Part shown: positions 11,861-27,687 of the stretch, one piece after another
Numbering within the stretch: position 1 is the stretch's first letter
Layout: each line of letters starts with the position of its first letter
Source: Phycicoccus sp. Soil802
Lineage (GTDB): Bacteria; Actinomycetota; Actinomycetes; Actinomycetales; Dermatophilaceae
Direction of reading: 5' to 3'
DNA: 64,000 nt
Assembly (NCBI RefSeq): GCF_001429605.1
Contig: NZ_LMSS01000007.1
Span: 186,001-250,000 of the forward strand
Made by a program: the position numbers and the translations under genes
The notes under the pieces: model-generated
What the model was told of the DNA's origin: nothing
The model's database searches: none
The model's input: the letters and a program-made list of their open reading frames with translations, nothing else

Positions 11861-12234
11861 TACTTCTTCTCCATCTTCGCGCCGTAACGGGAGCGGGCCT
11901 GCTTGCGGTTCTTGACACCCTGGGTGTCGAGCGAGCCGCGGACGATCTTGTAACGGACACCCGGGAGGTCCTTCACTCGACCGCCACGCACGAGCACGAT
12001 CGAGTGCTCCTGCAGGTTGTGGCCGACGCCCGGGATGTAGGCCGTGACCTCGATGCCGCTGGTGAGGCGCACACGGGCGACCTTGCGCAGGGCAGAGTTC
12101 GGCTTCTTCGGGGTGGTGGTGTACACACGCGTGCACACGCCACGGCGCTGGGGCGAGCCCTTGAGGGCAGGAGTCTTGGTCTTGGTGACCTTGTCCTGAC
12201 GCCCCTTGCGCACAAGCTGGTTGATCGTAGGCAA
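11860..12234 (-). CDS. rpsL: 30S ribosomal protein S12 (uS12)
   Basis: 124 residues from a TTG start giving [13 protein letters not shown], with GGAG 6 nt upstream; the open frame extends further but only this start gives the conserved N-terminus and length. S12 is in the decoding centre. The two streptomycin-resistance hot spots are wild type: [12 protein letters not shown] (Lys43 region) and [10 protein letters not shown] (Lys88 region). First gene of the str operon. Confidence 0.98.
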   Translation of the reverse strand: MPTINQLVRKGRQDKVTKTKTPALKGSPQRRGVCTRVYTTTPKKPNSALRKVARVRLTSGIEVTAYIPGVGHNLQEHSIVLVRGGRVKDLPGVRYKIVRGSLDTQGVKNRKQARSRYGAKMEKK

Positions 12235-12317
12235 CCTGTTCTCCGTACGTAGTTGATGTTCTGTGCCGCCGGGCCGCGGCTGCGGTCCTGCTGGCACTCC
12301 TTGGTGTGGTGCCTTGC

Positions 12318-12342
12318 CCGACCCCCGCACTCGGGTGTGTCG
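12318..12342 (-). promoter_or_regulatory. Leader element of the str operon, shared with rpsJ
   Basis: Minus-strand element CGACACACCCGA-GT-GCGGGGGTCGG, identical to the rpsJ leader copy except for two adjacent bases. CCCGA can pair with TCGGG across a 9-nt loop. It ends 83 nt before the rpsL TTG start, inside the leader expected from the promoter at 12514-12542. See the rpsJ copy at 2425-2449. Confidence 0.55.
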
Positions 12343-12513
12343 TGCTCGGCGCTCTCCCCTGCACCCTCCACGCACGAACCATGGCGGTTCGGTTGCGGAG
12401 TGCCCGGCGAGAGGGGTGCTGGTCCAGCGGCCGACATGCTCACGGTGTTGGTCGTGATGTGGTCGGCTCCGACTCCAGCGCATGACTGAGGCAGACCTCA
12501 GACACAGTGTTCA

Positions 12514-12542
12514 AAGATACCGCCTGCGTGGTACCCGACCAA
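12514..12542 (-). promoter_or_regulatory. Probable promoter of the str operon
   Basis: Minus strand: -35 TTGGTC (12537-12542), 17-bp spacer, -10 TATCTT (12514-12519). The predicted start near 12507 would give a leader of about 270 nt. The surrounding bases are less GC-rich than the rest of the window. Called by inspection only; the -35 deviates from TTGACA at two positions. Confidence 0.5.
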
Positions 12543-12615
12543 ATCGGTTACCCCCGGCCCCACGCGGCACCGGACGGTACAACGCCGCAGGTCGTTCCCG
12601 TATGCCGGGCCACCC

Positions 12616-12700
12616 TCCCCCGCACTTCTGGCCACGGGTGTGGCACGGGTGCCACCCCAGCGGGGTCCGGTGCGGCATCAGTGGCCAGAAGTCGAGGGGG
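12616..12700. repeat. Long imperfect inverted repeat between rpoC and rpsL
   Basis: Arms contain a perfect 12-bp match (ACTTCTGGCCAC, 12624-12635, against 12681-12692) extended by CCCCC/GGGGG after a small mismatch. The 45-nt interior has its own hairpin potential (GGGTG-GGCAC against GTGCC-CACCC). It resembles other large intergenic hairpins in this window. Function unknown; it may insulate the rpoBC and str transcripts. Confidence 0.6.
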
Positions 12701-12711
12701 ACACACGAGCG

Positions 12712-12756
12712 GAGGGCGGGTATGCCGCGTGGTGACCACGCGGCATACCCGCCCTC
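12712..12756. terminator. 45-bp GGTATGCC palindrome after rpoC, probable terminator
   Basis: Perfect 22-bp arms beginning GAGGGCGGGTATGCCGCG around a single central base, starting 20 bp after the rpoC stop. It contains two of the GGTATGCC/GGCATACC octamers. A stem this long and stable downstream of the last gene of an operon is most simply a terminator, although a T-run is lacking on the minus strand. Confidence 0.65.
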
Positions 12757-12775
12757 AGCGGGTGGTGCCGGTCGC

Positions 12776-16654
<3,879 letters not shown>

Positions 16655-16709
16655 GTGGTTCCTTCTTCCGTGTCTCTTGCTTGAAACTAAGGGGTTGGTC
16701 ATGAGGGGA

Positions 16710-16752
16710 GGTGTGCCGCGTGGTCACCGTGGCGGTGACCACGCGGCACACC
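16710..16752. repeat. Perfect hairpin between rpoB and rpoC (GGTGTGCC variant)
   Basis: 20-bp perfect arms starting GGTGTGCCGCGTGG around a 3-nt loop, immediately after the rpoB stop. The arm is the GGTATGCCGCG sequence with one A-to-G change, compensated in the other arm, so the stem is kept. As in the str operon, it lies between genes that must be co-expressed, so full termination is unlikely. Confidence 0.75.
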
Positions 16753-16753
16753 G

Positions 16754-20230
<3,477 letters not shown>

Positions 20231-20397
20231 GGAGGGGTCCTTCCACGGGCCTTGTCTTAAAACTGATGGTTCGAAACCGGTGCAGCGCCAGCCGCCAGCC
20301 GGACCACGCAGGAGACTGGGCCACGAATCCGTGCCGCAGGGCACGACGAAGGGCTGAGGTCTGAGGTGAGGTCAGGAAGAGGGCAGCGCAAAGGGTT

Positions 20398-20428
20398 ACC
20401 ATACACGAAAGAGGGCAGCCTCGTCCAA
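20398..20428 (-). promoter_or_regulatory. Possible rpoB promoter
   Basis: Minus strand: -10 TATGGT (20398-20403) with TTGGAC (20423-20428) 19 bp upstream, a longer spacer than ideal; shifting the -35 to GGACGA gives 17 bp. The leader to the TTG start would be about 160 nt. Called by eye, low confidence. Confidence 0.35.
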
Positions 20429-20572
20429 CCGTGTCCAGCGGGCTCGCGCCACGAACTGTCGACGGGGGTCAGGCCCGGGCCACAAGCCGCGGGCTGATCC
20501 GACGCAGATGAGGATGACGCGCCAAACCCCCCACGTCAAGACAATCTCCGCGCGCGTCGCCGAACGGACGAC

Positions 20573-20601
20573 GGCGATGCACCCGAGTGGGGTGCATCGC
20601 C
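20573..20601 (-). terminator. Terminator-like hairpin after the mce operon
   Basis: Perfect 12-bp arms (GGCGATGCACCC and complement) with a 5-nt loop, starting 16 bp beyond the stop of the last mce-associated gene. The following minus-strand bases are only moderately T-rich (GTCGTCCGTTCGG). It is placed correctly to end the mce transcript before rpoB. Confidence 0.65.
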
Positions 20602-20617
20602 GCAGGTCAGAGGGGCT

Positions 20618-21256
20618 CTAGAAGGCCTCGACCTTGCTGATCAGCCAGCGGTCGCCGACCTTCGACATCGTCGCGATGACGCGGTTCTGGTCGATGACAG
20701 GCTGCTTCTGGTCGGTGCCGACGCGGGCCTGGTTGACGAAGGCGAGCACCTTGACCGTGGTGTCGGAGGAGCTCATCACGCCGATGTCGGAGACCTTGGC
20801 CTGCACGACGGTCTGGTTCTTGACCGCGAGCGGCTTGATGTCCTTGGCCATGGCGGCGCTGAACTCGCCCTTGAACGACCCGGTCAGGAGGCCCTCGATC
20901 TGGGCCGCCTGGGCGTCGATGGTCTTGTAGTTGTAGCTGAGCATCTGCTCGATCGAGGTGCGGGCCTGGCTGGCCGCGGCCCGGTCGGTGCGGGCCTGGG
21001 CGGCGGGGTCGTGCAGGCTGATGCCGGCGACCGTGCCGAGCAGCGCCAGCACCGCGACGAGCGCGACGACCGGTGCCAGCCAGCGACGGCGGTCGTGGGC
21101 CGGCTCGGTGGCCGCCCGCCTCGCCCCCTGGGTGCGCCGCGTGGGCAGCTTGGGCAGTCGTGGCCGGGTCCGCTCGGTGGCCGTGACGGCGACGGGTTCA
21201 GGGGCGCGCAGCGGGGCTTGCTGCGGGGCCCGGACGCGGGACCGCTCCCCCGCCAC
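20618..21256 (-). CDS. Mce-associated membrane protein (second)
   Basis: 212 residues from a GTG start; a TTG at 21295 overlapping the previous gene is an alternative. The first 70 residues are Arg/Pro-rich and cytoplasmic, then one membrane segment (WLAPVVALVAVLALLGTVAG). The external domain, with LSYNYKTIDAQAAQIEGLLTGSF and VGDRWLISKVEAF, is the cystatin/NTF2-like fold of mycobacterial Mam proteins. Those stabilise Mce complexes; the same role is inferred here. It is the last gene of the mce operon. Confidence 0.8.
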   Translation of the reverse strand: MAGERSRVRAPQQAPLRAPEPVAVTATERTRPRLPKLPTRRTQGARRAATEPAHDRRRWLAPVVALVAVLALLGTVAGISLHDPAAQARTDRAAASQARTSIEQMLSYNYKTIDAQAAQIEGLLTGSFKGEFSAAMAKDIKPLAVKNQTVVQAKVSDIGVMSSSDTTVKVLAFVNQARVGTDQKQPVIDQNRVIATMSKVGDRWLISKVEAF

Positions 21257-21281
21257 CTTGGGACGGGTCCTGGGCCTGGTC

Positions 21282-21836
21282 TCAACCGACGAACTCAAGG
21301 TTCTCCACCTTCCACTCGTCGCCAACCATCCGCAGGTCGAGCCGCATCCGGTAGGTCTTGGTCTCGCCGTTGGGGACGGCGGTGTTCCTGGTCGGCGCGA
21401 CGACCCCGACGAGCGCGACCGCCGAGTCCTGGTCACCGGAGACCAGGGCGGCCTCGGTGCGCGCGACGGACGACACGGTCTTGTTGGCGACCAGGACCTT
21501 GCTCAGGTCGGCCGCCGAGGTCGAGTAGCTCTTGAGGAACTCCCCCGTCGCCCCCGCCTTGACCCGTGCCACGTCGGCGTCGACCTTGGTGTAGTCGACC
21601 GTGACGAAGTTGATGGCCAGCTGCTTCGCGGCGGCCACGGCGGCGGCGTTGGCCGCCTCGGTCTGCCGCGCGGCATACCAGTCGCGACCGCGGGTCGCCC
21701 CGAGCGCGAGGCTCGCCACGAGCGCCACGGCCACCACGACCCACAGCATGCGGGGGGTGAGGCGCAGCGCCCGGGCGCGGTCGCCGGGGGTCAGGCGCGC
21801 CGGCATCGGGTCGGCGACGGTGGTGATGGTGCTCAT
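21282..21836 (-). CDS. Mce-associated membrane protein (first)
   Basis: 184 residues. The ATG is chosen because AAGGAGG lies 7 nt upstream and it overlaps the MceF stop as ATGA. One membrane segment (MLWVVVAVALVASLALGA, about 30-48) is followed by an external Mam-type domain with VTVDYTKVDADVARVKAGATGEF and ends in VGDEWKVENLEFVG. It parallels the gene after it and probably arose with it by duplication. Likely a periplasm-side accessory factor of the Mce complex. Confidence 0.82.
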   Translation of the reverse strand: MSTITTVADPMPARLTPGDRARALRLTPRMLWVVVAVALVASLALGATRGRDWYAARQTEAANAAAVAAAKQLAINFVTVDYTKVDADVARVKAGATGEFLKSYSTSAADLSKVLVANKTVSSVARTEAALVSGDQDSAVALVGVVAPTRNTAVPNGETKTYRMRLDLRMVGDEWKVENLEFVG

Positions 21837-23104
21837 CGAGCAGCCTCCTTCATGATCCACAACCACGAGGACTCGCTGCTCTCACCTCCGGACGGAGGCA
21901 GGGGCACCGACACCTGTGGTGTTGCCATGCCCAACGAGGCAGCCAGGCCCGGGGATACGGGTTGGTCGCCGAAAGCGAAGGGAACCGTCGAGTTCGTGCT
22001 CGACGACGGGCCGGGGGCGTTCTGCGCGCCGCGCACGCTGGTGCCCGACCCGCGGGCCGCGGTGCACCGGGCGGCGGTGTTCGCCTTGGCGTCGGTGGTG
22101 ACGCTCGGGCTGCGCCGCTTGGTGCCCTGGTAGCCCTGGGTGCAGACCGGCGGGTCGTGCGCGAGGGCCAGCCCGAAGTGGGCCGAACCGTCGCCCGGCA
22201 CCACCGTGTAGCCACCGGCCACGACGTCGGGGTAGGTGACCAGCAGCTGCTGGATCCCGTCGACCCGCGAGGTGGTCACCTGGCCGATGGTGATCAGGTT
22301 GGCGAGCAGGGCCGCGAGGTTGCCCCGGTTGTCCCTGACCAGGGTGTCGAGCTCCTTGGAGGCCACCGCGCCGCGGTCGAGGATCAGCCTCAGGTCGCCG
22401 TCAGAGGACTTGAGGGTCTCGGACAGGTCGGCGAAGTTGCTCGCGAACACCTTGACGTCGCCGGCGGTGTCGCGCTGGGTGTCGAGCACGATCCGGCCGT
22501 CGTCGATCAGCTTGATCGTCTCGGGGAGCGCCTCGGTGGCCGACTTGGTCAGGGCGTCGCCGCTGTCGATCAGGCGCTGGAGGTCCTCCCCACCATCGGC
22601 GAAGCCCTTGCCCAGCTCGTCGACCACGGTGGACAGGTCCTGCTTGTCCACCGAGTTCACCGTCTGGTCCAGGTCCAGGAGGAGCGTGTCCACCCGCAAC
22701 GGGTATGCCGTGTCCTTGCGCGGGATCGCGTCGCCGTCGGCGAGGTCGGGCCCCGTGTCGCTGCGCGGCTGGAAGTCGAGGTACTGCTCCCCCACGGCGG
22801 ACCGGTTCTCGACGACGACCTTGGTGTCCTTCGGGATCTTCACCCCGCGCTGGATCTTCGCATCGACGATGACCCCGTCCTTCGACAGCCGCAGGTCGTC
22901 GACCCGTCCCACGGTGACCCCGCGGTAGGAGACCTCGGACCCGACGAAGATGCCGCCGGACTGCTCGAAGTCAGCCGTCACGTGGATCTGCCCACCGGCG
23001 ACCCGGTCGTAGAGGCCGACGTAGCGTGCGGACAGCAGCGAGACCGTGAACAGGGTGATCAGCAGGAACGCGGCCAGCTGCACCTTGACGGACCGGCGGA
23101 TCAT
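21833..23104 (-). CDS. MceF-type substrate-binding protein
   Basis: 423 residues. One N-terminal membrane anchor (VQLAAFLLITLFTVSLLSARYVG), then the MlaD/Mce domain (about 38-115: VTADFEQSGGIFVGSEVSYRGVTVGRV) and a long alpha-helical MCE-repeat region (about 120-300) that in Mce complexes forms the lipid tunnel. The C-terminal 100 residues are Pro/Ser-rich and disordered. Its ATG overlaps the MceE stop. Last of six MCE proteins in the operon, the position of MceF. Confidence 0.9.
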   Translation of the reverse strand: MIRRSVKVQLAAFLLITLFTVSLLSARYVGLYDRVAGGQIHVTADFEQSGGIFVGSEVSYRGVTVGRVDDLRLSKDGVIVDAKIQRGVKIPKDTKVVVENRSAVGEQYLDFQPRSDTGPDLADGDAIPRKDTAYPLRVDTLLLDLDQTVNSVDKQDLSTVVDELGKGFADGGEDLQRLIDSGDALTKSATEALPETIKLIDDGRIVLDTQRDTAGDVKVFASNFADLSETLKSSDGDLRLILDRGAVASKELDTLVRDNRGNLAALLANLITIGQVTTSRVDGIQQLLVTYPDVVAGGYTVVPGDGSAHFGLALAHDPPVCTQGYQGTKRRSPSVTTDAKANTAARCTAARGSGTSVRGAQNAPGPSSSTNSTVPFAFGDQPVSPGLAASLGMATPQVSVPLPPSGGESSESSWLWIMKEAAR

Positions 23105-24396
23105 GCCGCACCCCCGTCGTAGAGCGAGCGCCACGACTGGTCGTCGCCCGAGGACCCGGACTGCTGGGCCGGGGCGCCCAGCGGGCAGCCGACGATCGGC
23201 GGGCAGCTGGTGCTCGTGGGTGTGGGCCCGCCCGGCAGCACCGGGGGGATGGTCACGCTCGGCACCGGCGGCAGGGTGGGCAGGGGCAGGGTGGGGGTGC
23301 CGGTCGGCAGGCCGCCGCCACCGGGCGGCGTGGTCGGGACGCCGAGGTTGCCGGCAAGGTTCTTCAGGTTCAGGTCCATGTCGACCGACATGTTGGTGAA
23401 GTCGCCCTTCATCGCGCCGGTCGTCGCATCGGAGAACGGGTAGGTCAGCAGCAGCTGCAGCGACTTCGGCAGGTCGTCGCCGGCCTTGGTCAACTGGGCC
23501 AGGATCGGGGCGAGGGCCTTGAGGTTCGCCGCGGTGTCGGCCTTGCTCTGCTGGATGACCTGGGTGCCGATGGCGCCGAGCCGGCTGAGCGCCTGGAGCA
23601 TCTGGACGAGCTGGGTGCGCTGGTCGGCCAGGACCTTCAGGCCGCCCGGCAGTGCCTCGAGCGCGGCCGCGATGTCGTCCTTCTGGGCGGCCAGCTTGCC
23701 GGCGAGCTTGTCGATGTTGTCGATGGCGCGGACGATCTCGGCCTTCTGGTCGTCCAGCCCCCCGACGAAGATGTCGAGCTGCTTGATGACGTCCTTGATC
23801 TGGGCCTGGTTGCCCCGCATGGCGTTGTTGAGCTCGCTCTCGATCACCTTGAGCTGGGCCACGCCACCACCGTTGAGCAGCAGCGACAGGGCGCTCAGGA
23901 CCTCCTCGACCTCGGGGTTGCGACCGGTCCGCGCGAGGGGGATGTTGTCGCCGTCGCCGAGGTGGCCCTCGGGCGCCGCCGAGGAGGGCGCCGAGAGCTG
24001 GACGTACTTCTCGCCGAGCAGCGAGGTCTGCTTGAGCTCCGCGACCGCGTTGTCCGGCAGGTCGATGTTCTTGGGCAGTCGCAGCGTCACCCGGGCCGTC
24101 CAGCCGTTCAGCTCGATCTTCTCGACCGAGCCGACGGTGACCTGGTCGACCTTGACCGACGACTGGGGCACGAGGTCGAGCACGTCGGCGAACTCCGCGG
24201 TGACGCGGAAGATGTCGCCGCGGTTCGCGGCCCCGCCGGGAAGCGGGAGGTCGAACGCGCCCTGGCACCCCGAGACCCCGAGGAGGGTGGCGACGACGAC
24301 GACGCCGGAGAGCAGGCGCCGGGCCCGCGGCATACCGGTGGTCTCTGGTCCGTGGTTCATCGGGCTGTTCATCGGGCTGTTCATCAGGTTGTTCAT
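23101..24396 (-). CDS. MceE-type lipoprotein
   Basis: 431 residues. The signal peptide ends in a lipobox (GVSGC, Cys near residue 43), so it is a lipoprotein, as MceE is in mycobacteria. The MCE domain (VTAEFADVLDLVPQSSVKVDQVTVGSV) and helical region follow; the C-terminus is Pro/Thr-rich (PTGTPTLPLPTLPPVPS). ATG start with GGAGG 7 nt upstream, overlapping the previous stop. The first 15 codons contain a repeated MNSP unit with four in-frame ATG codons, so start choice has some leeway. Confidence 0.9.
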   Translation of the reverse strand: MNNLMNSPMNSPMNHGPETTGMPRARRLLSGVVVVATLLGVSGCQGAFDLPLPGGAANRGDIFRVTAEFADVLDLVPQSSVKVDQVTVGSVEKIELNGWTARVTLRLPKNIDLPDNAVAELKQTSLLGEKYVQLSAPSSAAPEGHLGDGDNIPLARTGRNPEVEEVLSALSLLLNGGGVAQLKVIESELNNAMRGNQAQIKDVIKQLDIFVGGLDDQKAEIVRAIDNIDKLAGKLAAQKDDIAAALEALPGGLKVLADQRTQLVQMLQALSRLGAIGTQVIQQSKADTAANLKALAPILAQLTKAGDDLPKSLQLLLTYPFSDATTGAMKGDFTNMSVDMDLNLKNLAGNLGVPTTPPGGGGLPTGTPTLPLPTLPPVPSVTIPPVLPGGPTPTSTSCPPIVGCPLGAPAQQSGSSGDDQSWRSLYDGGAA

Positions 24397-25670
24397 CGGG
24401 ATCCCTCCAGCAGGCCGCCGAGGGTGGGGTCGGCGCCGCGCATCTGCACCGTGTCGGCCCCGGCGTCCGTGGTCGGTCCAGCGGCGCCGGTGGTCTGGGA
24501 CTGCGGCAGCGCCGACAGCAGGTCGAGCGGCAGCTTCACGCCGAGCTTGTCGGCCTGGTCGAGCAGGTCCTCGATCGGCTTGAGCGCCCCGTTGACCGTC
24601 GTGCACAGGGACGCTGGCTGACCGCCCTCGGTGATGAAGCTGCAGAGCAGGTTCTGGAGCTTGAGGTTCTCGTTGACGTTGGCACGGGTGTCGAGGGTGC
24701 CGGTGTCGGGGTTGTAGGCGTTCTGCAGGTTGCTGATGGCCACGGGGGCGTTGGTCAGCGTCTCGGCGAGTGCGTCGCGCTGCTCGGCGATCGTGCCGGT
24801 GACCGAGGCGAGCTGCTTGAGGTTGGTCGTCAGGCCGGCGCGGTTGTCGTGCACGAACGAGCTGACCTCGCTCAGTGCGACCGCGAGGTTCTTCAAGGCG
24901 GCCGCGAGGTCGTCGCGCTCGCCGTCGAGCTGCTCGGAGACGTTGGCGAGGTCGCTGTTGAGTCGGCGCACCTGGTCGTCGTTGGTGGCCAGCATCGTCG
25001 TGAAGGCCTGCAGGTTCTTCACCGTGCCGAACAGGTCGTTGCGGCCACCGGAGAGGGTCTCCAGCGCCTTGGACAGGTCGCGGTTGGTGTCGTGCAGCTT
25101 CTGGCCCTGGCCGCCGAGGTTCTTGGCACCGGTGTCGAGCACGTCGGCGAAGGCACCGTTCTTGTTGGCGCCGGTCGGGCCGAGCGCGACCAGCAGGTCG
25201 TCGAGGCTCGAGGAGATGCGGTCCAGCTCCACCGGGACCGCGGTGCGGTCCAGGCCGATCTGGGCGTTGTCCCGCAGCACCGGACCGGCCGTGTAGGCCG
25301 GGAGCAGCTGGACGTAGCGGTCGCTCACCAACGAGGGGGCCACGACGGCGGCCTTGGCGTCCGCGGGCACCTTGTACTTGCGGTCGAACTCGAACTTCAC
25401 CTCGACCTTGTCACCCATCGGCGTCACCTCGGTGACCTTGCCCACGGCGACGCCGAGGATGCGGACGTCGGAGCCCGGGAAGAGGCCGACGGCGCGGGTG
25501 AACTCACCGGTGACGTGGACCTTGTCCTGGCGCGGCCAGAAGGCGTAGGCGCCGGCGACGAGGGCGACCACCACGAGCGCGCCGACGATCCTGGGGATGA
25601 GCCCGAGCCGGGGCAGCGCGGGCAGGACGGAACGGCCTTCCCCGGCGGACCGACGGTCGGAGCGCTTCAT
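24393..25670 (-). CDS. MceD-type substrate-binding protein
   Basis: 425 residues. Membrane anchor at about 25-45 (IPRIVGALVVVALVAGAYAF), MCE domain (VTGEFTRAVGLFPGSDVRILGVAVGKV), then roughly 200 residues of helical coiled-coil-like sequence and a two-Cys loop (LLCSFITEGGQPASLC). Starts on the ATG that shares a base with the MceC stop (TGATG). Fourth MCE protein in the operon, hence MceD by position. Confidence 0.9.
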   Translation of the reverse strand: MKRSDRRSAGEGRSVLPALPRLGLIPRIVGALVVVALVAGAYAFWPRQDKVHVTGEFTRAVGLFPGSDVRILGVAVGKVTEVTPMGDKVEVKFEFDRKYKVPADAKAAVVAPSLVSDRYVQLLPAYTAGPVLRDNAQIGLDRTAVPVELDRISSSLDDLLVALGPTGANKNGAFADVLDTGAKNLGGQGQKLHDTNRDLSKALETLSGGRNDLFGTVKNLQAFTTMLATNDDQVRRLNSDLANVSEQLDGERDDLAAALKNLAVALSEVSSFVHDNRAGLTTNLKQLASVTGTIAEQRDALAETLTNAPVAISNLQNAYNPDTGTLDTRANVNENLKLQNLLCSFITEGGQPASLCTTVNGALKPIEDLLDQADKLGVKLPLDLLSALPQSQTTGAAGPTTDAGADTVQMRGADPTLGGLLEGSR

Positions 25671-26641
25671 CAGTTGCCTCCCGGGGAGACGGGGGTGGTG
25701 AGGTTCGCGATGTAGGTGTCGAACCAGCGGCCGTTGCCCAGCACGTTGGAGAACAGCCGGGTGAACGGCCCCATCGCGGCGATCGTGGCGCTGAGGTCCT
25801 GGTCGTGCTTCTGGAGCACGGCGAGGACCTTGGTGAGCTGGTCGAGCGCCGGCTTGAGCTCGGTGCGGTTGTCGCGCACCAGGCCGGTGATCTGCTGGGC
25901 CATCGCCGAGGTGTTCGTGAACAACGTGTGGATGGCGTCGCGACGGGCGTTCAGCTCGACCATCAGCAGGTCCGCGTTCTTGATGATCGACTCGACCGCC
26001 TGGTTGCGCTGCGCGATCGTGCCGCTGACGCTGTTGGCCGACGCCAGCAGGTGGCGCAGCTCGTCGTCCCGGGAGGCGATCGTGTTCGAGAGCCGGCTCA
26101 GTCCGTCGAGCGCGGCCTTCACGTCGGGCGGGCTGTCCTTGAACTCGGTGGCGAGGACGGTCAGCGACTTCGCGAGCTGGTCGGTGTCGATCCGCTCGGA
26201 GGTGGTCGCAAGGTCGGTGAAGGCGTTGACGATGTCGTAGGACGAGACGGTGCGCTCGAGGGGGATCTCGCTGTCCTCCTTGAGCTGCCCGGCGCCGCCC
26301 GGCTCGAGCGCCAGGTACTTCGCACCCAGCAGGGTCTTCATCCGCACGCTGGCGCCGGTGCGGGTGCCGAACGCCACGGGCTCGGTGACCCTGAAGTCGA
26401 CCAGGACGTGGTCGCCGGCGAGGTCGACCTTCTCGACCTTGCCGACCTTGACCCCGGCGATCCGGACGTCGTCACCCTTGATCAGGCCACCGGCCTCGCT
26501 GAAGGCCGCGCGGTAGTGGTCGCCGCCGCCCACGAACGGGATGCTCTGGATGTTGAAGGCGAGGAAGAGCACCAGACCGATGGCCAGCAGGCCGGCGGCC
26601 CCGATCGGGACCGGGTTGCGCTCGCGGAAGGGGATGCTCAT
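25670..26641 (-). CDS. MceC-type substrate-binding protein
   Basis: 323 residues. Membrane anchor about 13-30 (IGAAGLLAIGLVLFLAFNI), MCE domain (YRAAFSEAGGLIKGDDVRIAGVKVGKV), then the helical tunnel region. It ends GRWFDTYIANLTTPVSPGGN, the aromatic C-terminal motif seen in several Mce proteins. ATG start overlapping the MceB stop. Shortest of the six MCE proteins here, with no Pro-rich tail. Confidence 0.9.
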   Translation of the reverse strand: MSIPFRERNPVPIGAAGLLAIGLVLFLAFNIQSIPFVGGGDHYRAAFSEAGGLIKGDDVRIAGVKVGKVEKVDLAGDHVLVDFRVTEPVAFGTRTGASVRMKTLLGAKYLALEPGGAGQLKEDSEIPLERTVSSYDIVNAFTDLATTSERIDTDQLAKSLTVLATEFKDSPPDVKAALDGLSRLSNTIASRDDELRHLLASANSVSGTIAQRNQAVESIIKNADLLMVELNARRDAIHTLFTNTSAMAQQITGLVRDNRTELKPALDQLTKVLAVLQKHDQDLSATIAAMGPFTRLFSNVLGNGRWFDTYIANLTTPVSPGGN

Positions 26642-27687
26642 GACGAGCACCTCGCTCCGGACAGGCCCGCGGGCTTGTCGACCGGGATCTTCACGGCCGG
26701 CGCACCCTGCACCGGCGACGGGACGACGATGGTGCCGCTGAAGTCGCAGAGGTAGAAGTTGAACCACGAGCCGTAGGTGGCGGTCCGGGTGATCGTGTTG
26801 ATCTTGCCCGGCGAGTTCGACAGGAACTTCTCGAAGGTCGCGGTGTTCGACGGCTTGTTCAGGTTGGCGCTGAGGTCGTGGAGGTGCGCGATGTCCGCCT
26901 TGATCGAGGGCCGGGTGACCTTGAGCAGGTCAGCGGTCTCGGCGGTCAGCGAGTTGATGTTGGTCAGGGAGGCACCGATCGTCGTCCGGTCGGCCGCCAG
27001 CCCCGAGATGAACCGCTGGAGCTGGTCGATCAGCTCCTTGAGGGCGGCGTCGTGGGCGTCCACGGTGCCGAGCACGGTGTTGAGGTTGGCGATCGTGCGA
27101 CCGATGACCTCGTCGCGGTCGGCCAGGGTCGAGGTCAGCGACGCGGTCTTGGACAGCAGCGAGTTGATGTTGCCGCCCTCCCCCTGCAGGACGCTGATGA
27201 TGTTGGTCGACAGCTCGTTCACGTCCTTGGGCGAGAGCGCCGCGAAGAGCGGCTTGAACCCGTTGAACAGCACCGTCAGGTCGAGGGCCGACTGGGTGTG
27301 GTCGAGCCCGAGGGTGGCACCGTCCTTGAGCGGGGTCGCGCCACCGACGTCCTGGGTGAGGGCGATGTAGCGCTCCCCCACGAGGTTCCGGTACTTGATC
27401 GTGGCCTTGGTGCCCTGGGTGAGGACGCTGGTCTTCAGCACGTTGAAGTCGACCGTGGCGTGCACCCGGTCGGAGGCCACCGCGATCGACTTCACCTCAC
27501 CGACCCGCACACCTGCGATCCGGACCTCCTGTCCGGGGGCGAGACCGGTGACGTCCTCGAAGACGGCGCGGTAGGTAGCCTTGTCGCCGAACTGGGTGTT
27601 GGCGATGGTGGCCGCCAGGGTGCCCGTGGCGAGGAGGGTCGCCACGACGAAGACGATGAACTTCACGAGGCTGGATCGGGTGCTCAT
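26638..27687 (-). CDS. MceB-type substrate-binding protein
   Basis: 349 residues. Membrane anchor about 7-28 (LVKFIVFVVATLLATGTLAAT), MCE domain (YRAVFEDVTGLAPGQEVRIAGVRVGEV), a helical region, and the C-terminal YGSWFNFYLCDFSG motif typical of MceB proteins. The first ATG (MSTRSSLVK) overlaps the MceA stop and is used; upstream frame is unrelated. Probably exports through the envelope as part of the hexameric MCE tube. Confidence 0.91.
   Translation of the reverse strand: MSTRSSLVKFIVFVVATLLATGTLAATIANTQFGDKATYRAVFEDVTGLAPGQEVRIAGVRVGEVKSIAVASDRVHATVDFNVLKTSVLTQGTKATIKYRNLVGERYIALTQDVGGATPLKDGATLGLDHTQSALDLTVLFNGFKPLFAALSPKDVNELSTNIISVLQGEGGNINSLLSKTASLTSTLADRDEVIGRTIANLNTVLGTVDAHDAALKELIDQLQRFISGLAADRTTIGASLTNINSLTAETADLLKVTRPSIKADIAHLHDLSANLNKPSNTATFEKFLSNSPGKINTITRTATYGSWFNFYLCDFSGTIVVPSPVQGAPAVKIPVDKPAGLSGARCSS

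Larger units (their letters stand above)
12235..12775. other. 541-bp gap between rpoC and rpsL: leader, promoter and two hairpins
   Basis: From the rpsL side it holds an untranslated leader with the element shared with rpsJ (12318-12342), a promoter-like pair (12514-12542), a long imperfect inverted repeat (12616-12700) and a 45-bp palindrome just after rpoC (12712-12756). No open frame here looks like a gene. It separates the rpoBC transcript from the str operon. Confidence 0.6.
20231..20617. other. 387-bp gap between the mce operon and rpoB
   Basis: Holds the rpoB leader and promoter-like sequence on one side and a hairpin ending the mce operon on the other (20573-20601). The roughly 150 bp between them show no gene, repeat or recognisable site. 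Confidence 0.5.

Noticed and set aside
16655-16702. ATG start of RpoC 16 codons earlier
   Set aside because: The added residues [12 protein letters not shown] are not found in family members, and the GTG has a better placed ribosome site.
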